A DNA stretch of 16,639 nt from Erysipelotrichaceae bacterium (lineage in GTDB: Bacteria > Bacillota_I > Bacilli_A > Erysipelotrichales > Coprobacillaceae), in NCBI GenBank assembly GCA_021200395.1, contig JAJQGQ010000077.1, positions 1 to 16,639 of the forward strand, written 5' to 3'. Numbering within the stretch: position 1 is the stretch's first letter; the number at the start of each line of letters is the position of its first letter. This document shows positions 7,557 to 13,969 of the stretch, in pieces. The notes beneath the pieces are model-generated. The model saw only the letters and a program-made list of their open reading frames with translations, had not been told where the DNA came from and made no database searches. Position numbers and translations under genes: made by a program.

Positions 7557-7564
7557 TCTTCTTT
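7536..7564 (+). terminator. Weak hairpin at the end of the MarR operon
   Basis: AAAGAA and GATC on the left pair with GATC and TTCTTT on the right, with a three-base bulge and a short AT loop, and T-rich sequence follows. It overlaps the stop codon of the AI-2E gene. The stem is imperfect and AT-rich, so termination here is uncertain. Confidence 0.3.
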
Positions 7565-7606
7565 CATTTTCTAATTGAGCAAAATAATGAAATCATTTAT
7601 ATTTAT

Positions 7607-7615
7607 TGATATAAT
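7607..7615 (+). promoter_or_regulatory. Extended -10 promoter of the HAD phosphatase gene
   Basis: TGATATAAT is an extended -10 box (TGnTATAAT) ending 18 bases before the ATG. No good -35 is seen at normal spacing, which is common for extended -10 promoters. GGAGG at 7622-7626 is the ribosome binding site. Confidence 0.55.
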
Positions 7616-7633
7616 GCTTGCGGAGGTAACAAT

Positions 7634-8500
7634 ATGATAAAATGTATAGTATGTGATTTAGATGGGACACTTATTAGATTTAATGATACAATTGAAGAAA
7701 AAACATATCTATTATTAAAAGAATGTATGAATAAAGGGATTGAATTTATTATTGCAACTGGTAGAGATATTAATATGGTCATTGATGTATTGGATGCCTA
7801 TGATCTAGATTGTGATTTGATTTTAAATAATGGAGCTCAATATTGTAATAGACAACAAACATTTAATGAGATATATCCGATGGATAATGATGCTTTTATT
7901 AAAGTAGCAACGATTTTAAATGATTACGGTTATTTATTAGCTATTCATACTAATCAAGGCAAATATTCTTTTGTTGATAAAGAAACATTTTGGAATTATC
8001 ACTACACATTACTCACAAAAGCTAATCCTCATATGGAATTACCTAAGAAGACTTTTACAACAAGAGAGGGATATTTAAGAGATTTACATTATGCCCAAAA
8101 TGCTCAAGAGATGGTTGATAAAGGTATTAAAGTATTAAAAATAGATGCTAGACATAAAGATGTCTATTCTATTCAAGGGGTAAGGGAGCAATTAAATATT
8201 AATCATTTAGATATGTCTTCTTCTTTTGAAGATAATATAGAAATTACTTCTGATACATCTAATAAAGGATTATTATTAGAAAAAATCATTCTAAAAAAAG
8301 GATATCAAAAAGACGAAGTTGCTGTTTTTGGAGATGGTGAAAATGATGCACCAATGCTTAAAAGCTTTCCTTATTCTTTTGCACCACAAAATGCCTCAAA
8401 ACACGCCATTAATGCAGCAACATATCATTTATCATTAACTTGTGAAGACGGGGCTGTATATGAAGGATTAAAGATGTTAAAAGATATGAAATTAATATAA
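7634..8500 (+). CDS. Cof-type HAD-superfamily hydrolase
   Basis: A 288-residue cytoplasmic phosphatase of the Cof/HAD-IIB type. Motif I is CDLDGTL with nucleophile D8 and acid/base D10. Motif II is IATGR with T42. Motif III is the Lys of SNKG (K211). Motif IV is GDGENDAPML with the Mg2+-binding D234 and D238. The large cap (about 80-190) between motifs II and III is typical of the C2B group, which acts on sugar phosphates, nucleotides or flavin phosphates; the true substrate cannot be predicted. GGAGG precedes the start by seven bases. It stands alone between an extended -10 promoter and a bidirectional terminator, so it is probably monocistronic. All catalytic residues are intact. Confidence 0.93.
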   Translation: MIKCIVCDLDGTLIRFNDTIEEKTYLLLKECMNKGIEFIIATGRDINMVIDVLDAYDLDCDLILNNGAQYCNRQQTFNEIYPMDNDAFIKVATILNDYGYLLAIHTNQGKYSFVDKETFWNYHYTLLTKANPHMELPKKTFTTREGYLRDLHYAQNAQEMVDKGIKVLKIDARHKDVYSIQGVREQLNINHLDMSSSFEDNIEITSDTSNKGLLLEKIILKKGYQKDEVAVFGDGENDAPMLKSFPYSFAPQNASKHAINAATYHLSLTCEDGAVYEGLKMLKDMKLI

Positions 8501-8529
8501 AAAGGAATTCATATGAATTCCTATTTTTT
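8501..8529. terminator. Bidirectional terminator between convergent genes
   Basis: Perfect 8-base arms (AGGAATTC at 8503-8510, GAATTCCT at 8515-8522) around an ATAT loop. A T run follows on the plus strand and a CTTTTT run on the minus strand, so it can serve both the HAD gene and the convergent methyltransferase-like gene, whose TAG stop overlaps the right arm. Confidence 0.85.
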
Positions 8530-9822
8530 AACAAGTTGAACAATGGTATCAAACTTAGCTGTATAAGGATAGCTATCAAGTGGTATCATTGTTTTTATTC
8601 TATAATTATCTTTTAATGTTTCAAGATTTTTAGCTAAAGCAGATGGATGATCACTCACAATGATGATATTTTTAGCCTTTGATAAAATAATACTTTGAAT
8701 CATAGCATCAGACAAGCCTTCTCCTCTTACAATAATATAATCATATGTTTTTCGTTTGCATTTTGCCACAACTGCTTCATCGACATTTCGACATATGAAT
8801 TCTACATTATCTTTATGTATTAATTTCATATTGTCCTGAGCATCTTGTATATTTTCTTTTCTTTCATCCACAGCTACAATATCATTATCTAAAGAAAGTT
8901 CCAATAAACCAATACCACAATTTAAAGATAAAACATCACCTTCTCCAATCATAGATTGAATCATTGATAATTTAACCTCTTCTTGTATAGGATTAATAGG
9001 ATAATCTGCTTTAATTGATACTTGATAAGAATGATTTAAACAAGGAAATGCAAACTTAGATTCACCATATAATTTTTTATAACCCTTTAAATCAAAATCC
9101 TGATATCTAGCAGTATTAATGGTATACCATATAGCCTTTACATTAGATATTTGACTGATACGTTTAACAGCTTCTTCCTTAATACCATCATTACCCGTTA
9201 CAAATAAAATTTGAATTTGATCACCAATAAGACGCATACGTATAAAACGCAACCCCTTTTTAAACTTTTCATTATAATCCCTAACATGACAATCATTAAG
9301 GATATCTTCAACTTGTTGTAAACAATCATTAATGATTGGATTTTGGGTTACACATTGATCCATTAAAGTTAAATATTTACTTTCTCTTTGATAAATACCA
9401 AATCTCACTTTACCTTGAAAATAAGTAACTGGTAAATTGACAACATCTTTATATCCTACTACTTTACTTGCAGGAATCGTATTTCTAATAGGTAGATATT
9501 TTAAAGGAAGTTTTGTATACTTTCTTAAAGCATCTTTTAATAAATCTTTTTTATAAACTAATTGTTGATCATATTTATAACAAGTAAGCGAGCATCCTAA
9601 ACAATGCTCGTCTTCTTTACATATCGTTTTTTGACGATATGGTGATTGTTTAATATATTTTTTTACCTTCCCTTTATAATACCTAGGATTGGTATTATCT
9701 AATTCTACTTCTACAACTTCACCAGGTAAAGCATTATCAATAAAACAAACCTTTTTATCAATATAACCAATACCTTCACCATTAATACCTAATTTCTTAA
9801 TCTCAATCTGAGTTACCTTCAT
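8521..9822 (-). CDS. RlmD/RumA-family RNA methyltransferase homologue lacking the catalytic Cys
   Basis: A 433-residue protein with the architecture of 23S rRNA m5U methyltransferases. An N-terminal TRAM domain covers about 1-58. Fe-S cysteines C68, C74, C77 (C-x5-C-x2-C) and C157 follow. A central RNA-binding region comes next, and a C-terminal Rossmann-like SAM domain starts with NCGIGLLELSL (301-311). The Fe-S ligands are kept but the active site is not. The family DPPRxG segment is replaced by VRGEGL (365-370). The SCNP nucleophile motif reads SDHP (390-393), putting Asp at the catalytic Cys position. The H-x-E base motif near the end reads K-F-D (423-425). It is the last gene of the minus-strand operon and its start overlaps the yihY-like gene by 20 bases. 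Assignment to the family is firm; m5U methylation activity is unlikely, and a non-catalytic or altered RNA-binding role is inference. Confidence 0.85.
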   Translation of the reverse strand: MKVTQIEIKKLGINGEGIGYIDKKVCFIDNALPGEVVEVELDNTNPRYYKGKVKKYIKQSPYRQKTICKEDEHCLGCSLTCYKYDQQLVYKKDLLKDALRKYTKLPLKYLPIRNTIPASKVVGYKDVVNLPVTYFQGKVRFGIYQRESKYLTLMDQCVTQNPIINDCLQQVEDILNDCHVRDYNEKFKKGLRFIRMRLIGDQIQILFVTGNDGIKEEAVKRISQISNVKAIWYTINTARYQDFDLKGYKKLYGESKFAFPCLNHSYQVSIKADYPINPIQEEVKLSMIQSMIGEGDVLSLNCGIGLLELSLDNDIVAVDERKENIQDAQDNMKLIHKDNVEFICRNVDEAVVAKCKRKTYDYIIVRGEGLSDAMIQSIILSKAKNIIIVSDHPSALAKNLETLKDNYRIKTMIPLDSYPYTAKFDTIVQLVKK

Positions 9823-10627
9823 CTTCTAATCTCCTTAAATGTAAAATATTTGTCACATACATCCCAATATAAAAGATTTCTGCAGCCCATTTAAAAACCC
9901 ATAATATAATAATCACAGATGCAAGCGATCCATAAACGTTTGAAAAATTGGCGAATCTAAAATAAATACTCAATACATAATACAATATCAAATATAATGC
10001 ACAGGCAACCAAAGCTCCTTGAAATGAATCTGCAGGATGGATATGCAAACGTGGTACAACGGAATAAATAACCATAAATACCAATACTAATAAAAAATAT
10101 AAAAGTATATGCCTTATACCTGCCAGATTATACAAAGAATTAAATATTTCTGCAAGTGGTCCTGTTAATAATACAGCAGAAACCCCAACAAACAATAATA
10201 AAATCAAAAATGTTATTCTAAAAGCATATAAATAAAAGCCAATCGCATTCTCATCTTGATCATTCATAAACATATTTTTAGATATCTGATAAATATTACC
10301 AATTCCTTTAGCAATCGTCCATAAAGAAACAGCAATAGTCGCAAAAGCCATTGTATTGAGGTTTCTTGATTCTAGTACTTCAATTAATATGCTAGCATAT
10401 TCAGCTGTCACTATTTCATTAATCATTGCCTCTAAACCAGCCATGTTCACATTCAAAATGGACATAGCAACTGCCAATAATGAAAAACAAGGCACTAAAA
10501 TCATGACCAAATGGAAAGCTAAAGCTGCCGAAGCATAAGAAGGCACAACTTCTCTATAATCCTGAAAAATTTTCATACATCTATCGTATAATTCATCAAA
10601 ATCATATTTACTAAACTTCAATTTCAT
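9803..10627 (-). CDS. YihY/BrkB-family inner membrane protein
   Basis: A 274-residue protein with about six membrane helices. The family pattern is visible from the N terminus: a short cytoplasmic lead, the helix beginning YASAALAFHLVMILVPCFSLL, then further helices around 95-112, 131-157, 172-192, 205-225 and 238-262, the last containing a GSLASVIIILWVFKWAAEIFYIG region. Members were once called ribonuclease BN or BrkB virulence factors, but the ribonuclease assignment is known to be wrong and the transport or envelope role is undefined. GGAGGG lies seven bases before the ATG. It follows the CNNM-like gene by 26 bases and overlaps the next gene, so the three are probably co-transcribed. Confidence 0.9.
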   Translation of the reverse strand: MKLKFSKYDFDELYDRCMKIFQDYREVVPSYASAALAFHLVMILVPCFSLLAVAMSILNVNMAGLEAMINEIVTAEYASILIEVLESRNLNTMAFATIAVSLWTIAKGIGNIYQISKNMFMNDQDENAIGFYLYAFRITFLILLLFVGVSAVLLTGPLAEIFNSLYNLAGIRHILLYFLLVLVFMVIYSVVPRLHIHPADSFQGALVACALYLILYYVLSIYFRFANFSNVYGSLASVIIILWVFKWAAEIFYIGMYVTNILHLRRLEDEGNSD

Positions 10628-10653
10628 CTTGTTGCCCTCCCCACAAGAAACTA

Positions 10654-11931
10654 CTAATCCTTTTCTTCTTTCTCTTCTTCATGTAATAATTCTAATTGTA
10701 ATGTCACAATTCTATTTTTATCAATCTCTTTAATCGTTAATAAACACTGATCAATCTTTAGTACCTGGTTTAATTCTGGAGAACCATTGCACTCTCCTAA
10801 AACTAAGCCACCAATAGATTCAAAATCATCACAATCAAAATCCGTACCACATGCATCATTCACTTCATCAATATCTAAACTACCATCAACCAAATAGACA
10901 TCATTACCTAAATCAACAATAGAATACTCTTCTTGATCATATTCATCATCAATTTCACCAACAATCTCTTCCACAATATCTTCCATAGTGACAAGTCCAC
11001 TCATAACCCCATATTCATCTAAAACAATTGCTAAAGATACATGCTCCTTACGCATAGACTCAAAAACATCAGATATATTATTAAATTCATATACCACAAA
11101 AGATTCACGCATAAAATTTTTAACATCAAAATTGTCTTCATCAATATTTTTGATTAACAAATCTTTGATATGTAAAACTCCAATAATCTCATCATATGAT
11201 TCTGAATGAACTGGAATACGAGAAAATTGTGAAGCTCTAACAACTTCCATTAATTCATCATAAGTAATATCATCACTGACACTTTCTACATGTATTCGCG
11301 GTGTCATGATTTCTTCAATATCTGTATCACCAAATTCAAATACATTATGAATCATCTCTTTTTCTTCTTCTTCTAAAACGCCTTCTTCATGTGATACATT
11401 TACAATCGTCTTCAAATCTTCTTCTGTCATTGATGGGCCATTATCTTTATCACCACCAATTAAATGGATAAAGAAACCTGAAATAACATTTAAAATATAT
11501 ACAACTGGAGTAAATATAACATTTAAAAATTGAATAAAACCACTCATAAAAAATGCTACGCTCTCAGCATTTTTAGTAGCAATAGATTTTGGTGTAATTT
11601 CTCCAAATAATAAAATAGCTAAAGTACATACACCTGTGGCAAGTCCTACACCTATACCATCATTGCCTAATAAAGAAATGACAAATGAAGTTGTTAATGA
11701 AGAAGCTCCTATATTTACAAGGTTATTACCTACTAAAATCGTACTTAAAAGACGATCCTGATCTTCTAATAATTTCATAACCCTTATAGCTTTTTTATTT
11801 CCTTCATCAGCTAAAGTTCTTATTTTAATTTTACTTAAGCTCATAAAAGAAGTTTCACTCATTGAAAATAATCCTGACAATACAAGCAAAAATAACAATA
11901 CAATAATCATTACTATCTGGCTCGAGTCCAT
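10654..11931 (-). CDS. CNNM/CorC-type transporter (DUF21-CBS-CorC_HlyC)
   Basis: A 425-residue hemolysin-C/CNNM family protein of normal length. Residues 5-160 are the DUF21 membrane domain, with the SGLFSMSETSF segment at the first helix and GEITPKS at 110-116. Two CBS domains follow: one around 206-262, starting at MTPRIHVESV, and one around 272-325, containing IVLDEYGVMSGLVTMEDIVEE. The CorC_HlyC domain occupies about 336-416, before an acidic tail. Bacterial relatives export or exchange Mg2+ and related ions, with nucleotide sensing by the CBS pair; the substrate here is inference. The ATG is preceded in frame by a stop, so no earlier start is possible, although AGGAG lies a rather distant 13 bases upstream. 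Confidence 0.93.
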   Translation of the reverse strand: MDSSQIVMIIVLLFLLVLSGLFSMSETSFMSLSKIKIRTLADEGNKKAIRVMKLLEDQDRLLSTILVGNNLVNIGASSLTTSFVISLLGNDGIGVGLATGVCTLAILLFGEITPKSIATKNAESVAFFMSGFIQFLNVIFTPVVYILNVISGFFIHLIGGDKDNGPSMTEEDLKTIVNVSHEEGVLEEEEKEMIHNVFEFGDTDIEEIMTPRIHVESVSDDITYDELMEVVRASQFSRIPVHSESYDEIIGVLHIKDLLIKNIDEDNFDVKNFMRESFVVYEFNNISDVFESMRKEHVSLAIVLDEYGVMSGLVTMEDIVEEIVGEIDDEYDQEEYSIVDLGNDVYLVDGSLDIDEVNDACGTDFDCDDFESIGGLVLGECNGSPELNQVLKIDQCLLTIKEIDKNRIVTLQLELLHEEEKEEKD

Positions 11932-11968
11932 TTAAACAAAAACACTCCTTTTTTTGTAAATTTAACAT

Positions 11969-11977
11969 ATTTTAACA
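11969..11977 (-). promoter_or_regulatory. Possible extended -10 promoter of the CNNM-like gene
   Basis: On the minus strand TGTTAAAAT (TAAAAT at 11969-11974) fits an extended -10 box about 38 bases before the start. The -35 at 17-base spacing (TTCCTA) is poor. The CNNM gene may instead, or also, be read from the stronger promoter at 12191-12219, since no terminator is seen between the two genes. Confidence 0.35.
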
Positions 11978-12022
11978 CATTTATTAATATTTAGGAATCA
12001 TTTTGGTTGAATTATATACATT

Positions 12023-12172
12023 TTAATCTTTATGTTGATATTTTTCCAACCAATCCATAAATTCATGATGTTGTTTTTTTCTTTGGGATAAAAATAGGAT
12101 AGGAAATACAATAGCACAAACAGCAATAATACCAAGAAAAATGGTTATAAGAATTTGCAAAACTAGTATCAA
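12023..12172 (-). CDS. Short single-helix membrane protein, unknown
   Basis: Predicted 49-residue protein: a hydrophobic helix from about residue 3 to 29 (…ITIFLGIIAVCAIVFPILFL), then a basic and amphipathic tail (SQRKKQHHEFMDWLEKYQHKD). The start is set by context. The frame is open up to an ATG at 12235, but that codon lies upstream of a near-consensus promoter whose -10 box is 12191-12196. The TTG at 12172 is preceded by AGAGG with 8-base spacing; a GTG at 12181 is an alternative with no ribosome binding site. It resembles small membrane proteins of unknown role and I do not recognise a family. It lies just ahead of the CNNM-like gene and may share its transcript. Confidence 0.6.
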   Translation of the reverse strand: MILVLQILITIFLGIIAVCAIVFPILFLSQRKKQHHEFMDWLEKYQHKD

Positions 12173-12190
12173 TTTCCTCACCTCTATTTC

Positions 12191-12219
12191 ATTATAAATG
12201 AAAACAATTGATATTTCAA
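12191..12219 (-). promoter_or_regulatory. Strong minus-strand promoter before the short membrane protein
   Basis: On the minus strand TTGAAA (12214-12219) and TATAAT (12191-12196) are separated by exactly 17 bases. Transcription would begin near 12184, just before the AGAGGTGAGG ribosome binding region. A small palindrome, TTTCA-ATG-TGAAA (12214-12226), overlaps the -35 box and could be an operator. Confidence 0.75.
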
Positions 12220-12226
12220 TGTGAAA

Positions 12227-12254
12227 AAGTGACAAACCATTTTATCTGTCACTT
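12227..12254. repeat. Inverted repeat between two divergent promoters
   Basis: Perfect 8-base arms AAGTGACA and TGTCACTT separated by 12 bases, with A runs on the left and T runs on the right. It could form a hairpin followed by T residues on either strand, or bind a dimeric regulator. It sits between the divergent promoters of the short membrane protein and the alcohol dehydrogenase, a place where a terminator has no obvious client gene. Confidence 0.5.
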
Positions 12255-12270
12255 GTTTTTAATTTCACAA
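12253..12270 (+). promoter_or_regulatory. Possible Rex (NADH-sensing repressor) operator
   Basis: TTGTTTTTAATTTCACAA matches 11 of the 14 fixed positions of the Rex-type site TTGTGAA-N4-TTCACAA; the right half TTCACAA is perfect. It covers the -35 box and most of the spacer of the alcohol dehydrogenase promoter, where a repressor would act. Rex commonly controls NADH-consuming fermentation genes in Bacillota. No rex gene is in the window. Confidence 0.45.
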
Positions 12271-12280
12271 ATGTTAGAAT
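12253..12280 (+). promoter_or_regulatory. Promoter of the lactaldehyde reductase gene
   Basis: TTGTTT (12253-12258) and TAGAAT (12275-12280) with 16-base spacing; the latter is an extended -10 box (TGTTAGAAT). The leader to the ATG at 12308 is A-rich and contains no cytosine and no clear Shine-Dalgarno sequence, only AGTAG, unlike most genes in the window. Confidence 0.6.
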
Positions 12281-12307
12281 AAAGAAAAATAGAAAAGTAG
12301 AATAAAA

Positions 12308-13453
12308 ATGGCAAACAGATTTGTATTAAATGAAACAAGTTATCATGGTAAAGGTGCTATTAATGAAATTCCTAATGAAGCGAAAGCTAGAGGATTTCAA
12401 AAAGCAATGGTTTTCTCTGATCCTGATTTATTAAAGTTTGGAGTTACAAAGAAAGTCACTGATTTATTAGATGAAGCTGGTATGGCTTATGAAATTTATT
12501 CAGAAATTAAGCCAAATCCAACAGTGGAAAATGTGCAACATGGCGTTGCTGCTTTAAAAGCATCTGGTGCTGATTATATTATCGCTATCGGTGGTGGTTC
12601 ATCAATGGATACAGCTAAAGCAGTTGGTATCATTGATAAAAACCCTGAATTCGCAGATGTTAAGAGCTTAGAAGGTGTCGCACCTACTAAAAATCCTTGT
12701 ACTCCAATTTTTGCTGTACCAACTACAGCAGGTACTGCAGCCGAAGTAACAATCAATTATGTTATTACTGATGTGGAAAATGATCGTAAGATGGTTTGTG
12801 TAGATGTTCATGATATTCCACAAATTGCCTTTGTAGATCCTGATATGATGTCTACAATGCCAAAAGGTTTAACAGCTGCAACAGGTATGGATGCTTTAAC
12901 CCATGCTATTGAAGGTTATATTACTAAAGGTGCATGGGAATTAAGTGATATGTTCCACCTTAAAGCAATTGAAATTATTTCTAAATCATTAAGAGGAGCT
13001 GTTGATAATACACCTGAAGGTCGTGAAGGTATGGCTTTAGGTCAATATATTGCAGGTATGGGATTCTCTAATGTTGGTTTAGGATTAGTGCATTCAATGG
13101 CACACCCACTAGGTGCTTTATATGATACACCTCATGGTGTTGCTAATGCAATTATTTTACCAACAGTTATGGAATACAATGCACCTTATACAGGAACGAA
13201 ATATAAAGATATTGCTGAAGCTATGGGTGTTGATACAACAGGTATGAGCCAAGATGAATATCGTCAAGCAGCTATTGATGCAGTTAAGCAGTTATCAAAA
13301 GATGTTGGTATTCCTGCAGATTTAAAAGACATCGTCAAAGAAGAAGATTTGGATTTCTTAAGTGAATCTGCTTTAGCTGATGCTTGCTGTCCTGGTAATC
13401 CAAGAGATACAAGTGTACCTGAAATTAAAGCTTTATATCAATCATTATTATAA
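12308..13453 (+). CDS. fucO: Lactaldehyde reductase, iron-containing alcohol dehydrogenase (FucO-like)
   Basis: A 381-residue group III (iron-dependent) alcohol dehydrogenase. It closely follows the E. coli FucO sequence as remembered, including the start MANR-xxLNET, GGGS (95-98) for NAD(H) binding, TTAGTAAEVTINYVITD (139-155) and ATGMDALTHAIEGYIT. Metal ligands expected from the family are all present: D195, H199, H262 and H276. FucO reduces L-lactaldehyde to 1,2-propanediol with NADH, an electron sink in anaerobic fucose and rhamnose breakdown; other small aldehydes are possible substrates. No sugar catabolic genes flank it, so it may have a more general fermentative role. It is monocistronic, with its own promoter and terminator, and a Rex-like site lies in the promoter. 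The ATG lacks a typical ribosome binding site but alignment to FucO supports it. Confidence 0.93.
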   Translation: MANRFVLNETSYHGKGAINEIPNEAKARGFQKAMVFSDPDLLKFGVTKKVTDLLDEAGMAYEIYSEIKPNPTVENVQHGVAALKASGADYIIAIGGGSSMDTAKAVGIIDKNPEFADVKSLEGVAPTKNPCTPIFAVPTTAGTAAEVTINYVITDVENDRKMVCVDVHDIPQIAFVDPDMMSTMPKGLTAATGMDALTHAIEGYITKGAWELSDMFHLKAIEIISKSLRGAVDNTPEGREGMALGQYIAGMGFSNVGLGLVHSMAHPLGALYDTPHGVANAIILPTVMEYNAPYTGTKYKDIAEAMGVDTTGMSQDEYRQAAIDAVKQLSKDVGIPADLKDIVKEEDLDFLSESALADACCPGNPRDTSVPEIKALYQSLL

Positions 13454-13454
13454 G

Positions 13455-13487
13455 AAAGAACCTATCATCTAGATAGGTTCTTTTTTT
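13455..13487 (+). terminator. Terminator of the lactaldehyde reductase gene
   Basis: Twelve-base perfect arms (13455-13466 and 13472-13483) with a five-base loop, running directly into T residues. It starts two bases after the stop codon and overlaps the stop of the convergent gene. On the minus strand the tail is only moderately T-rich, so it may stop that transcript less efficiently. Confidence 0.9.
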
Positions 13488-13773
13488 ATACATCTTTATG
13501 CATAATATATTTAAGTTTAAAGTAGATTAAACTATTCATTAAATCATTTTTTTCTTTGATAGTGATATCTTGATTAGCTGCAATCTTATCTATGATCAAA
13601 CTATTATCATTGATTAAAGAATCAACAGCATCATTTTCATGCGTCATATCAATAAGATAATCATGAAGCTTATTTTTTAAATCATTATCATTAAAGATTT
13701 CATAATGAAAATGATTCTTTTCATCAATAATATTCATGATATTTCTAGCCAATAATTCTCTTTCAAAACGCAT
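13486..13773 (-). CDS. 95-residue uncharacterised protein
   Basis: I do not recognise this protein. It is soluble, has no cysteine, and is predicted to be mostly helical, with many Asn, Asp, Ile and Lys residues and a basic end (FKLKYIMHKDV). A Met-Arg-Phe-Glu start is supported by AGAGGA seven bases upstream and by a TAATG overlap with the preceding small gene, so the two are probably translated together. It is the last gene of a minus-strand group that begins with the calcium ATPase or with the promoter at 13941-13969, and it ends in the shared hairpin with the alcohol dehydrogenase gene. Short regulatory or scaffold proteins have such a composition, but no function can be assigned. Confidence 0.7.
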   Translation of the reverse strand: MRFERELLARNIMNIIDEKNHFHYEIFNDNDLKNKLHDYLIDMTHENDAVDSLINDNSLIIDKIAANQDITIKEKNDLMNSLIYFKLKYIMHKDV

Positions 13774-13919
13774 TATTCATCCTCTTTTTCTATTTGAATA
13801 TGAATGGAAGAATCTTCTACTTTAATATTCTTAACAGCATCATCAACAGTTGCAAATAGAGGGATATCTACCAATTCTTCGTTTACATCTTCATTATCTA
13901 ATTTTACTTTTATACCCAT
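13773..13919 (-). CDS. 48-residue uncharacterised acidic protein
   Basis: A small gene found by reading the minus strand between the ATPase and the 95-residue gene. It encodes 48 residues (MGIKVKLDNEDVNEEL…IQIEKEDE), acidic, with alternating hydrophobic and charged residues suggesting beta strands at both ends and a short helix near residues 24-31. GGGAGGC lies eight bases before the ATG, a strong site, and the stop TAA shares its last base with the next ATG. An extended -10 promoter lies immediately upstream. These signals make it a real gene despite its size. The function is unknown; partnership with the 95-residue protein is inferred from coupling only. Confidence 0.75.
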   Translation of the reverse strand: MGIKVKLDNEDVNEELVDIPLFATVDDAVKNIKVEDSSIHIQIEKEDE

Positions 13920-13940
13920 AATATCTGCCTCCCTTGAGAT

Positions 13941-13969
13941 ATTATATCAAACCCTATTCGTCTTTTGAA
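13941..13969 (-). promoter_or_regulatory. Promoter for the two small genes after the ATPase
   Basis: On the minus strand an extended -10 box (TGATATAAT; TATAAT at 13941-13946) follows TTCAAA (13964-13969) at 17-base spacing. The -35 box lies within the last codons of the ATPase gene. The pair of small genes could thus be transcribed independently of the ATPase, although no terminator separates them. Confidence 0.55.

Noticed and set aside
9803..10627. Ribonuclease BN annotation for the YihY-like protein
   Set aside because: The sequence is a polytopic membrane protein without nuclease motifs; that name is a historic misassignment in this family.
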